A stretch of DNA of 64,000 nucleotides, taken from NCBI GenBank assembly GCA_963576785.1, contig OY756143.1:2542001-2606000 (forward strand), written 5' to 3'. Shown here piece after piece: positions 34,531-45,581 of this stretch. The notes below the pieces were generated by a model. That model saw nothing but the letters and a program-made list of their open reading frames with translations. It made no database searches and had not been told where the DNA came from. Origin of the DNA: Chlorophyllum brunneum (Eukaryota > Basidiomycota > Agaricomycetes > Agaricales > Agaricaceae). Each line of letters starts with the position of its first letter. The first letter of the stretch is position 1. The translations under genes and the position numbers were made by a program.

Positions 34531-37058
34531 CCTCGGATATTAAGGTAGTGTTAACTGCATGTAGTCTGATCATTTTGGTGAAACAATCAACTATGACAAG
34601 TATTGCATCATATCCTTCTGACTCTGGTAATGGCCCTATCATGTTGATTGATATTTTTTCCCAAGGTTCTGCTGGTGTTGGTAGGATGGAGATGTGTTGT
34701 TGGTCTTGTTCAGAGTATTTTGTTTTGTTGGCATGTTTCATACCCTCTAATGTATTGTTTGATGTTGTTGCACATCTGAGGCCACCAATAACTCTGTTTA
34801 AGAAGTTCAATCATTTGGTGTTGTCCTAGGTGTCCTACATCTGTTTTGTTGTAGTGTTGTTGAAGTATTTCTTGTTGTATTTGGCTGTTGGGTGGAATAT
34901 ATATTCTTCCTTCAAACATTGGTACTCCATCTATTTCCTATATCTCTTCTGGTTGTTTCCCCTTTTCCTTCAGCCACTGTGTTTCTCTTTTTGTTTCCTT
35001 TCATAGTCACTGTTTCAGATCTTCTTCTCCTGAGATCTCCCAGATTTGTCAGATCACAGTAATTGTGTTGTCCTCAAATAAGTGGTCTGGTAGTAAGATG
35101 ATATTGGTGTTGTCTCATGTAGTGTCAGTTTTTGTTAGTCTCAATAAGACATCAGCTTTTGTGTTGGTCTTTTTGGGGATGTGTTTCGGCATGTAATGGT
35201 ATTCCTGTAGTTCCATCTGCCATCTCACTTGTTGTCCTGTGAGTTGTTGTAGTTTTCGGAAATATTCTAGGTTCTTGTGATTAGTCCATATTTTGAATGG
35301 TTCATCTGCATCAAGTAAGTATTGTCTTCAGGTCTTGATTGCTTCTCGGATGGCTAGTAATTCTTTGTCATAGATCTGATAGTTTCATTCTGCAAATGTC
35401 ATTGTTCTTGAGTGAAATGCAATTGAATGCCAGTGTTCTTCCTGTTTCTGTGATAGTACTGCTCCTACTCCATATCCTGATGCATCTACTTCTACTCTGT
35501 ATTGTCCCTTGTCCTGTGGCATTACTAGTACTAGTTCACTTGTGACCTTTTTCTTGATTCTTTTGAAGGCTTGTTACTGTTGTTCTGTCCATTCCCATTG
35601 CATGTCCTTTTTCTTCAACTTATCTAGCAGAGTTGCTATGTTGCTAAAGTTGTGTATGAACTATTGGTAGAAGTTTGTGAATCCTAGGAATTTCTTGATA
35701 TCTTTTAGGGATTTGGGTGTTGGCTACTCTTTTACCACTTTTACCTTCTCCTCCTCCATTTTAACACTGCCCTGTCCAACTACAAATCCTAATATAGGTA
35801 TTTCTTTTGCATCAAATAAGTACTTTGATCTTTTGAAGTATAGTTGATATTTTGCTGTAATATCAAGGAATTATTTTGTCCTGTCTTCAAGTTCCTGTTG
35901 TGTGGTCCCTGGGATAACAAAGTCATCCATGTAGTTGACAACTGCCCCTTCATGTAGCATCTCTCGAAAGACTGTGTTCATCATCCTTTGGAATGTTGCT
36001 GGTAAGTTACTCATTCCAAAAAACATAACTGTTGGTTTGAATAGTCTGTTGTTTGTTATGAATGCTGCTTTCCATTCATTGCCTTCCCTTATCCTAACAT
36101 TGTTGTATCCCCAGATGATGTCGAGTTTGTTAAAGACTTTTGCATTCTTGAGTTGATCAATAACTTTGCTTATGAGCAGAAGTAGTATCTTGTCTTTGAT
36201 CATATATTTGTTTAGCTTCTTATAGTCTTGTACCAGTTGTTTAGTCCCATCCTTCTTGGGTATAAAGAAGCATGGGATGGCATAGGGGGACTGTGATGGT
36301 CAAATTTGTTCTGAAGCAATATTCTTGTCAAGGAATTTCTGCAGTTCTTGTTTCTCTATTAATGTCATTGGGTAGACTTTGGACTATAGTACTGGTGGTG
36401 CATCTTCTGTCAGATTTATTTTGTGGTCCCATATCATGTGTTCTGGCAGTTTGTTGAAGTTTTTCTTGTTGAACAGGTGTGTATATTGCTGTAGATATGT
36501 TGGCAGGTCTTCCAGGTTTGTTTGATTAGTTTTCTTTCCTCTATGTGTTCCTTTACTGTGCATATCCTCTCATTGAACCATATGTTGTTGTGGTGTGTGA
36601 TGCAATCCTTTGGGCATCTGTTGAAGTGTATTATGTTGTTTGTCCAGTCAATTTCTGGGTTGTGTTTGACTAGCCAGTCATGTCCAAGATATAGGTCTGT
36701 GCTCTCTAGTTATGTTACCATTGCTTCGATTTCTTCCATGTGTTTACCGTTGCTTAATACCAGTTGTGCTGTGTCTGTTATTTTGCCTTTCTTGTTCTTG
36801 GTTCCATCAGCATTGATTACTTGTATTGGGGTTTCGAGGGATTTGGTCATGATTTGTTCTTCTTCTACTATTCTCTGTACTATACATGTATGGGTGCATC
36901 CAGAGTCTACCAGTGTGGTGATTCATTTAGATCCCTTCTTTGTTCTGATTGTTGAGTTGAGGAAAAGTTTGCACATCAAGTTCTATTTCTGTGGAATCAT
37001 ATATCATCTATTGTGAAGTAAAACAGGAACTCTAGGTTTATTGGCTCACAGGTTTGTG
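33601..37058 (-). pseudogene. Gypsy G2 pol (protease, RT, RNase H, integrase, chromodomain)
   Basis: Minus strand. Protease VDSGCTH near 36905. The RT is the best preserved in the window, with an intact YMDDFV box near 35940 inside the open stretch 36203-35871. RNase H (VDASGYGVGAV near 35490), integrase HH...C-x2-C (YETCQQ near 34730) and DDE core follow, then a chromodomain with the same TAG in its WKG core as G1 and G3. No LINE insertion, unlike G1. Several TAG/TGA stops and Trp losses. Confidence 0.9.
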
Positions 37059-37059
37059 C

Positions 37060-38299
37060 CTACTTGGAGCCTTTGGCAAAATCCTCCTTTGCCTCTTTTT
37101 CTTGCTCCATCTCCTTGGTGACTTCTCTGATGTGTGCTTTCTTCAGTGCTTTACAATTCTTCGAGATGTGGCCCTGTTTGCCACAATTATAGCACATTAT
37201 CTTGGTATATGTGACCTTTGTCTTTTTTGTGGCAATATTTGGCAATATGCCTGTATAGGTTCCAATTGAAACATCTAGGTTTTCCATTCTGATCGCTGTC
37301 TGCCCTTTGTCTACCAATCTCCATTGGTTGTCCTCTACCTCTATATGTGACTCCTGTGCTTGTTCTGACATCTCTTCAGGTAATGTCTGCCATTTTATAT
37401 CCTTGTCCTACTGCAAGGATCATATCTCTCCATTTGTTGTATGTGTCTGGGATTAAGGCTGACAGATAGCCTACAATGGTTCAGATAATGTCTGCTCTGG
37501 TATATTGTTTGAGAAGAAATATGGTGTGTGCATGGTCTGTTCCTGCTTGGGTCTTTAATGCTTTGAACTCTATTAAGAAGTCTGCAGTGTTCCTCTTTCC
37601 CTATTTGAACAACTCGATTTCCCCTTCAGCTATTGCTTTCCTATTCCCCAAGGAAAAGGTGGCTACCATTTCCTTTGTGAAGTCATCAAATGCTGGTATT
37701 TTCTTGTCTTGAATTGTTTGTAATTTGGTATTGGTGTAAGGACCTGCTAGTCCTCCTTTCATTTGTGCTAATACTCCAATTATCTTTTGTTCGTTATCAT
37801 CAATCTTGTTAAAGAGTGTCCATAAGGACATTGCTCTCCACCAGTCATCAAACTTGGTTCTATCTCCATTGAAGTATCCTGGTTCTGGGGCTAGGTTCTT
37901 TGGGAAGTTGATTTCATCAGCCATTTCTAATTCTGTCTCTAGTTCACTGTGTTTGTTCTTGTGGGTTTTGGCAACTTCTATGTTGGATGTTTCAGATTCT
38001 CTGTTTTTGTAGGTCTTGGCAATTTCTATATCAGATGTGGTTTCAGTAATTTCTGTGTTGAATGGGGTCTTGGCAATTTCTATGTTGGATGTGGTCTTGG
38101 CAATGTCTGTATTGAATAGGGTCTCAAAAAGAACTATGCCTTTGTCTACACTATGATTAGATTTCTGCTGCTTAAGGCCTTTAAGGATTTCTGGTTCTGT
38201 TTGTTGTTTGGATCTAGTAGTTACTGGTGATCCCTGGATGTCTGTTGGTCTTGGAGCTCTTGGTCTTCTTAGTGTTCTTGATGAGCTACTGCTACTCAT
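37060..38299 (-). pseudogene. Gypsy G2 gag
   Basis: Has the ancestral ATG at 38299. The N-terminal ~110 residues are Ser-rich and carry repeated NIEIAKT/NTEITET-like units (near 38100-37980). The capsid-like core (NFPKNLAPEPGYFNGD, WWRAMSLWTLFNK) follows; the 232-residue open frame ends at 37601. The first zinc-knuckle region is partly degraded (FNWN for FNCN) and the second is intact (CYNCGKQGHISKNC near 37195). Gag and pol are separated by a stop in all copies, so readthrough or frameshifting would be needed in the ancestor. Confidence 0.88.
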
Positions 38300-38392
38300 A
38301 TACTATCATCCTGGTCAGAGGCTATTATTCCAAGCCTAGCTATGGATAGTGGCACCTCTCTTGCAAGGTGAGTTGAATGACACTTTACCAAA

Positions 38393-38697
38393 TATTACAA
38401 CCTTAGTCTAGGACTCAGGTTACAAGTTTTTGGATAAAGACAAGGAAGTAGAAAGAAGAGAAAGAGATGATACAATTAGTAAAATATAAGGAATACATCA
38501 AGTATTACTACACTTTATATACTAGTGGTGAGTACTAATAATAAAGGAACAGAGTAAGGGAGTCATAGAGGACAAGTATACTGAGTTAGTAGGAGTACAG
38601 CCATAAGGGATAAAACAAGGAATGAAACAGATATATAGGAATAATGGGTATGACAGGTGCATGATAGGAATGTACTGTCTATCTATAGTTCATAACA
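38393..38697 (-). mobile_element. 5' LTR of gypsy G2 (minus, 305 bp)
   Basis: Plus-strand start TATTACAACC (TG decayed to TA), end TTCATAACA at 38697, followed by CTAAG (38698-38702). Its target-duplication partner is CTTAG at 18164-18168. Confidence 0.93.
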
Positions 38698-39947
38698 CTA
38701 AGAGTCTTCTTTTTCTGAATTTCCATGAAGTTTTTAATGTGAAGTTGATGAGGAAAGAAGTAATATTCCTTTGTTAACTTCAAGAAAGTGTGGTTGTCAT
38801 CCAGGGTATGGATACACAAGGACTGGTACTCCACCAACTTTTGCAAGTGAAGTTTGATAGGTATAAGACTTGCAAAGAACTCAACATCACTAGTAGAAGA
38901 TGTGCAGAATACCCTCATAATCTATAGGGCCACTTGACACTACATCTTAGTGAGTAGCTCATATGTACTTTTCACCCTGGCATGCTTGTGAAACCATAAT
39001 CTGTAGCCATAGGTGGCTACAGGAACTATACAAGACCTGTAAAGAATTCACTTGTTGTGCAGGGAGAGGCCCTGGACTGAATTCTCCAACATTTTCATTG
39101 TCTTAATGGAGGAGGTGGCCTTGGCAGAGTAGATGCAAATATGTTCCTTGAAGAAAAGTGTTCTGTCAAAATAAAATCCCAAGTATTACCAAAAAGACCT
39201 AAGCTTAAGAAGAAAGTGACCAGTAAATAGAGGAGTACTAAGATCAATGGAGAGGTTGGAGTCATTTCTGCTTCTGGTAAATATTTTGGACTTTCTATGT
39301 TCTACTTCAAGAATAAAGTCTTTCATAAGATCCATGATCTGGCAATACATAAATTGGAGGATTTCAATGTTTGTTTCAAGTGATGGGGATTGAGCAACTA
39401 TGGTGCCATTGTCAATGTAAGAGAGGATATCAAAGTCCCACTTATCACATTTGTGTCCTATTTATATATTGAAGATACAAAAGAGAGGAGTGAGGTATAA
39501 AGTAGAAAAGATAGGACTCAGTGCAGGGCCTTGTCCTACTCCCACTATAGTATTGAATTTTTGGGAGGTCTCATGGTTCCATGAGTAGGTAGTGAGATAT
39601 TCCTTGAGGTAGTTGGAGAAGAAGACAACTATCTAGGAAGGAAGTTTTGTTTGTGAAGTATTCTGGTAAGAAAGTTGTAATTGAGGGAAGAGAAAAACTG
39701 GACAATATCAAATACTAGTACACTTGTCTTTTTCTTCTTAGTCCATGCCTCCCAGATGATGTGAGTAAGAAAAAGGCCAGCATCTTTAGTTGACCTTTGC
39801 ATGATTGCTCTGAACTGGTGAGAATATAGGATATTGAATTTGACTACCTCAAATTAGAGTTGTTTTGTCAACATCTTCTCTATAAGTTTTCCCAGGGTGT
39901 TCAGTAGGACTATTGGCCTGAATACCTTAGGAGTGGAGTAGTTATCT
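38698..39947 (-). pseudogene. LINE reverse transcriptase fragment (Tad/jockey-like)
   Basis: Minus strand. Conserved RT text includes FRPIVLLNTLGKLIEKML near 39900 and SHQFRAIMQRSTKDA near 39820. The post-RT PVATYGYRLWFHKHA segment lies near 39010, and the ASLIPIKLHLQKL block near 38860. These are the hallmark segments of fungal non-LTR RTs of the jockey/Tad type. The frame runs into CTTAG at 38698, where gypsy G2 is inserted; the RNase H continuation lies at 18164. It breaks off at ~39947 into gypsy G5 RNase H. Numerous stops between 39700 and 39000. Confidence 0.86.
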
Positions 39948-42547
39948 ACTTTTACTCTGTATTGTCTCTTGTCTTATGACATTGCTAGTACTGATTCATT
40001 TATAACCTTCTTCTTGATTCTCTCAAAGGCTTATTGTTATCATTTTGTCTATATCCATTGAGTGTCCTTCTTCTTCAACTCATGTAAGAGGGCTGCTATA
40101 TTGTTGAAATTGTGTATGATTGGTAAAAGTTTGCAAAACCCAGGAATTTTTCAATGTCTTTCAGGAATTTGGGTATTGGCCATTTTTTTATTACTTTTAC
40201 CTTTTCCTCCTCTATTTTAATACTGCTCTGTCCAAATACAAATCCTAGTATTAGTATTTCTTTTGCATCAAATAAGTACTTTGACCTTTTGAAGTATAAC
40301 TGATATTTGGCTGCAATATCAAAGAAGTACTTTGTTCTTTCCTCAAGTTCTTTCTACACAGTTCTAGGGATAACAAAGTCATCTATACAGTTGATGACCA
40401 CTTTTTCATGTAACATTTCCCAGAATACTGTATTTATCATCCTTTAGAATATTACTGGTGAGTTACTTATTCCAAAAAACATGACTGTTGGCTTGAACAA
40501 TCCATTATTCATTACAAATGCTGTTTTCCATTCATTGCCTTCTCTTATTCTAACATTGTTATATTTCCAAATAATATTGAGTTTGTTGAAGACCTTTACA
40601 TCTTTGAGTCAGTCAATAACTTCACTTATGAGTAAAAGTAGCATTTTGTCCTTGATTATATGCTCATTCAGCTTTTTGTAGTTCTGCACTGGTCATTTGG
40701 TTTTGTTCTTCTTGGGTATAAAGAAGTATGGGATGGCATAGGGGAATTGTGATAGTCAGATTTATCCTAAGATGATATTTTTGTCAAGAAATTTTTGCAG
40801 TTCTTGCTTTTCTATTATCATTATGGGATATACTTTGGATTGTAGTACTAGTGGTGTGTTTTCTGACAAGTTTATCTCATAGTCCCATATTATGTATTCA
40901 GATAGTTTATTGAAGTTCTTCTTGTTAAACAAGTGTATATATTGCTGTAGGTAGGTCTTCTGGATTTGTTTAATCAGTTTTATTTTCTTCTATGTATTCT
41001 TTGACTTCTCTTGTTGAACTATATGTTATTATGGTATGTAGTACAATCTTTTGGGCATTTTATGAAGCATATTATATTGTTTGTCCAATCAATTTTGGGA
41101 TTATGTTTGACTAGCCAGTTATATCTGAGGTAAAGGTCTATACTCTTTAGTTGTATTATTATTGCCTCAATTTCTTCCATATGTTTTCCATTGTTTAATA
41201 TCAAGTATACTGTGTCTGCTATCTCACCTTTCTTATTTTTGGTTCTGTCAGCATTAATTACTCTTATCAGTGTTTCAAGAAGTTAGGTTGGATTTGTTCT
41301 TCCTTTATTATTCTTTAAGCTATGCACATATGAGTGTATTCAAAGAGTCTACTAGTGTAGTGATTTTTTTGGGTCCTTTTGTTGTTTTGATGGTTGAGTT
41401 AAGAAGAAGTTTGCATATCAAGTTTTGTTTTTGTGGAATCACATATTGTCTATTGTGAAATAAAATAGAAACTCTAGATTTATTAGCTTGCAGGTTTGTA
41501 CTTACTTAGAGCCTTCAGCAAAATCCTCTTTTATTGGTTCTTCTTTATTCTCTTTATCATCTGAGATCTTCCTAATTTGTGCTTTCTTTGGTACTCTGTA
41601 GTTCTTTGAAATATAGCCTTGTTTGCCATAATTATAGTACATTATTTTGGTGTATATAACTTCGGTTTTTTTGTAGCAGTATTTGGTAATATACCTATAT
41701 AGATTGTAGTTGAAATATCTCAGTTTGCTATTCTGATTGCTATTGGATTTTTGTTTTCCAATCTCCATCAGTTGTCCTCTACCTTTGTATATGACTCCTG
41801 TACTTTTTCTAACATTTCCATAGGTGATGTCCATGGTTTTGTACCCTTGTCCAACTGTAAGAATTACAATTCTCCATTTCTTGTATATGGTTGGAATTGA
41901 GGCTGTTGAATAGCCCACAATAGTTCTAATGATATCTGTTTTGGTGTGTTGTTTGAGAAGGAAAATGGTATGTATATCATCTATTTCAGCTTAGGTTTTC
42001 TATACTTCAAACTCTATCAAGAAGTCTGCAGTATTTCTCTTTCCTTATTTGAACAATTTGATTTTTCCTTCCACTATTGCCTTTCTATTCCCCAAGGAAA
42101 ATGTGGCTACTATTTCCTTTGCAAAGTTCTCAAATGCCAGTGTTTTTTTATCTTGGAATGCTTGTAACTTGGCATTAGCATAAAGACCTGTTAGTCCTCC
42201 TTTTATTTGTACCAATATCCCAATTATCTTTTGTTTATTGTCATTGATTTTGTTGAAGAGTGTCTATAAGAACATTACTCTCTACCAATCATCAAACTTG
42301 GTTCTATTTCCATTGAAGTATTCAGATTCTGGGACTAAGTTTTTTGGGAAATTGAGTTCATTGGCTATTTCTGATTCTATTTCAGATTCTCTGTGTTTGT
42401 TCTTGTGTATCTCAGTAATTTCTATATCAGATTAGTCCTTGGTAACTTCTATGTCAGATGGGACTTTGGTGACTTCTATGTTAGATGTTTCAGATTTACT
42501 GTGTTCATTTTTGTAGGTCTTGGCAATTTCTATATCAGATGGGGCTT
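39948..42547 (-). pseudogene. Gypsy G5 gag-pol, 3'-truncated and heavily decayed
   Basis: Minus strand: RNase H start at ~39950, RT (PGFCKLL to the FF/GISN region near 40470), protease area (~41330-41280; the DSG box is degraded), and zinc-knuckle gag (42,000-41,502, most Cys changed to Tyr by G-to-A). The capsid core lies near 42300. It is the most mutated gypsy copy and breaks into the LINE at 39947 without a target duplication. The N-terminal gag part continues beyond the mariner element at 44132. Confidence 0.85.
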
Positions 42548-44131
42548 CAGTGGGGGACAAAACCCTTTCAATGATTTCCAGTACTGGACAAATTCTTGAA
42601 TAACTCCTGAACTACTAAAGTGATTCACTTCATATTTTAATTGTAGATAGCCCTATATCTACCCTATGTTATTTATAAGTATCATAATGTAATATGAATT
42701 TCCTGAGGTGCTATGAATTAATGAATATTATGAGTACATTGGAAAGGTTTTGTCTCTCAGTGTCAAATATCACAAAATCAACTTTCTAGTACTTGGTATA
42801 TGCCCCCCTGGCTTTCAACACAGCCTGAACCCTTCTAGGCATACCCTCTATCAAATTCTGACATACTAATACTGGAATTTTCCTCCATTCTATATCCACT
42901 CTTCTCTTCAATTCATGTATACTTGAAGGATAGGTTTCATACTTCTCCAGCTTTTTTTTAACACAAGTTCAAAGCTGTTCAATGGGGTTAAGGTCTGGAG
43001 ATTGTGATGGTCACACCATAACTTCTAAACCACTGTCTTCAAGCTAGTTTTGGGCTCTCTTGCTCTTATGTTTGGGGTCATTATCATATTGAAGAATAAC
43101 TTCCCACTTCTTCTTCCTGTCTTTTTTGAGGCTTTTGTAAAGTTTATCATCCAGAATCTGGATGTAACCTTCAGCATCCATTATACCTTCAATATGGTAC
43201 AAAAAGTCTGGTCCTTGCCATAGCATATCATGGTAGAACCTTCTCCAAACTTGATAGTTCCTTCTACCAGCCTATTAGTAAGTTTCTCTCCTATCCTTTT
43301 CCATACCTATTTCCTGCCATCTGACCCCATACAATTAATTTTGGTCTTATCTGACCAAACTACTCTCTTCCAATCATCCATAGTCCAGTCTTTGTATCTT
43401 TTTGCAAACTTCAACCTTTTCTGCCTTTGTACTCTGGAGAGCTTAGGCCAAGATATTTTCACTACAGCTTTTAATCCTGCCCTCCTGAGTGCTTGTTGAA
43501 CAGTTTTGGATGTCAGAGGTGTACCCAGGGCTGTCTGGAGTGATTTTGTAGCTTGGGAGGCATTTTCAATCTTGCCAGAAATAATAAGATATATGGCATA
43601 TTTGGTATCAGAGAAGAAAAGTTGGTGTGGTTGACCACCAATAGGCTTGGAAAGTGTTGGCCTGTGCTGAGAATGAATTCTGGAGACAGTACTGAGTGAA
43701 TGGGGAGTAGTTGAAGTAATTTTAGAAGTAGAATGCCCTTGATCCAGAAGAAAGAGAATATATTTAATTTAGAAAGAAGAAAAAGATTTCATGACAGAGA
43801 ATGATGCTGTAGTAGGTTAATTTTTGCATAGAAAGTAAACACATCTATTTATACATTGTCTACCATAGTCACCTGATTTTATTTGGAAGCATTCAATGAA
43901 GTTATGTGCCTAGAGGCTGTGAGGGACAAAACTCTTCCAATGTACTCATAATAGTCATTAATTCATAGCACCTCAGGAAATTTATATTACATTATGATAT
44001 TTATAAATAACATAGGGTAGATGTAGGGCTATTTACAATTAGGATATGGAATGAATCACTTTAGTAGTTCAGGAGTTATTCAAGAATTTGTCTGGAACTG
44101 GAAATCATTGAAAGGGTTTTGTCCCCTACTG
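42548..44131 (-). mobile_element. Tc1/mariner-like DNA transposon with long, MITE-like terminal inverted repeats
   Basis: Ends CAGTGGGGGACAAAACCC at 42548 and its complement (GGGTTTTGTCCCCTACTG) at 44131. Terminal inverted repeats run ~210 bp (about 42551-42760 and 43919-44127), and each itself ends in an inverted GGGACAAAA motif. It lies in the gypsy G5 gag; a TA dinucleotide is visible at the right edge, while the left edge reads TG or CAG, so the exact boundary is uncertain by a few bases. Encodes a decayed transposase on the minus strand. Confidence 0.88.
42780..43750 (-). pseudogene. Tc1/mariner transposase, broken
   Basis: Order on the minus strand: helix-turn-helix-like N-terminus (SKTVQQALRRAGL near 43500), first catalytic Asp in VVWSDQTKIN near 43350, second in YDNDPKHKSK near 43075, and Glu in SPDLNPIEQL near 42985. 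Spacing is compatible with DD34E. The C-terminus LIEGMPRRVQAVLKARGAYTKY is near 42800. A frameshift near 43228 and stops at former Trp and Gln codons inactivate it. It would cut and paste the element at TA sites; this copy cannot. Confidence 0.88.
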
Positions 44132-44330
44132 TATATTGGATATAGTCTTAGCAACTTTGGTGTTGAATAAAGTTTTGAAGAGTGCTGCTTCTTTGTCTAC
44201 ACTGTTTTTGGATTTCTGCCATTTGAGGCCTTTAGGGATTTCTGGTTCTGTTCTTTGTTTGGATTTGTTGGTTACAAGTGATCCCTAGATATCTGTTGGT
44301 CTCAGAGCTCTGGGTCTTCTTGGTATTCTT
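44132..44330 (-). pseudogene. Gypsy G5 gag N-terminal piece between mariner and R1
   Basis: Continues the gag repeats and the PRRPRALRPTDI-like N-terminus. It ends at AGAAT (44326-44330 complement), the right copy of the R1a target duplication; the first codons of gag lie beyond R1a at 45488. Confidence 0.82.
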
Positions 44331-45462
44331 ATTACAGATTCGGCTACTAAGGGCAATTGAAGAGGATGTAACCTCTAGGGTATGGCCTTAATATCTATCT
44401 TAGCCAAGTAACCAGATAAGCAAACATTATCAAACTATTGCTACTCAACCAAAAAATGGGAATCCCCTTTATCTTGTAGCTCTGAGTGATGAGAGCAAGT
44501 AGAGAATAAGCAGTTAAGCAATCTTCTATTGATTGACAGCAATTGTCAATGAAAACTCTTCTTGGATGATTAAGAAGGCTATTCCTATAGAAGATCAAAG
44601 CTTAAGCTTTGACTTTCTAATACAGTCAGCTATTTATACTAACTACTTCTTTTCTATAAATACTATGGAGTATAGATAATGAGACTGAAACAAATTTCAC
44701 AATGTGAAACTGATAGATATAAAACTCAAGACAAAACACTACTAAAGATAGACATAAAACTAATAAAAGCAAAACAACTAAATATAGAGCAAAGTGAAAC
44801 TGATAAAGATGAAATGGATGAGTGCTTACTCATCCTCAGAGATCTCAGATAACAATAATGGAGATTTATCAGAATAGCTGCAGTTACAAGACATGCAGGA
44901 TGAAGTGGTAGAGGGCAATGATGATAACGGTGGCAATAGAAGAACTGTATTCATGGGATGATTGGAGTCAGATAATAAGGATGACATTAATGCAATTGGT
45001 TCTTTGGAGAGATAAGACTCAGGTAACTTGACAAAGGCTCGAGTAGATTGCAATAGTGGATGGGGAGAGTCATCACTGTCACTGCTGGATACAGCAGGTT
45101 TATCATCTGGTAATAGATCTCTAGGTTGTATCTCTATACAATAGATTCCATTGGCAACTTGCTGGTGAATGAATGTTTCGAGTGCTAAACTACGAGTATA
45201 TATGTAAGGGTAGATGTACTACATAGTTTCTTTGGTAGTTGGTTGTACTTTCCAACCATTATTCCAGGCACCATAGAGGTTCTTGATAGTGCATAAGTAG
45301 AGTCCATTGGTGTTACATACATATAAGTATGGTACATATTTCCAGGCTAGTTAAAGTAGAGAGTCGATAACAGCGTTGTTGGATCATGGTGGTGGGATGA
45401 GTGGTATTGCTTCTGGAAATTTGTTATAATCTCTGATATAGGTTTGAGGTTTGGACATAATA
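44331..45462 (-). mobile_element. R1 unit, copy a: complete 1,132-bp LTR-like element
   Basis: Element-sense ends are TATTATGTCC (decayed TGTTATGTCC) and CTGTAATA (decayed CTGTAACA), flanked by AGAAC (45467-45463) and AGAAT (44330-44326). This is a 5-bp target duplication with one C-to-T change inside gypsy G5 gag codons 8-10. The termini TGTTATG...TGTAACA match those of the gypsy LTRs, and the target duplication length is the same. Contents: ORF from 6 bp inside the 5' end, then TATA-like AGTATAAATAG, the 18-bp palindrome (44595-44612) and the TTGACA/TGTCAA hairpin. Confidence 0.82.
44826..45458 (-). CDS. R1 ORF (~210 codons, unknown function), copy a with stops
   Basis: ATG at 45458, TAA at 44828-44826. 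Conserved in sequence and frame with copies at 5009, 9090-8672, 9648-9208 and 32085. N-terminal half: MSKPQTY, LAWKYxPYL-VCNT-GL, NLYGAWNNGWK and HQQVANGIYCIEIQPRDLLPDD. C-terminal half: Ser/Asp-rich low complexity (SSSDSDDSPHPLL), a Leu/Pro/Ser stretch, a Cys-containing SCMSCNCSYSDKSP motif and an acidic EISEDE end. Three internal stops in this copy (PPP-TGA, LL-TAA, M-TAG) are sense codons elsewhere. I do not recognise the family. Confidence 0.7.
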
Positions 45463-45581
45463 GTTCTTGATAAGTTACTACTGCTCATATACTGTCATCC
45501 TGGTTGGAGGCTATTATTCCAAGCCTAGCTATAAGTAGTGGCACCTCTTTTACAAGGTGAGTCAAATAACACTTTACCAAA
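45463..45581 (-). other. Gypsy G5 leader and first gag codons
   Basis: Minus strand: candidate primer-binding region next to the LTR (TTTGGTAAAGTG), then ATG at 45488 and the Ser-rich gag start, interrupted after ~8 codons by R1a. Confidence 0.8.
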
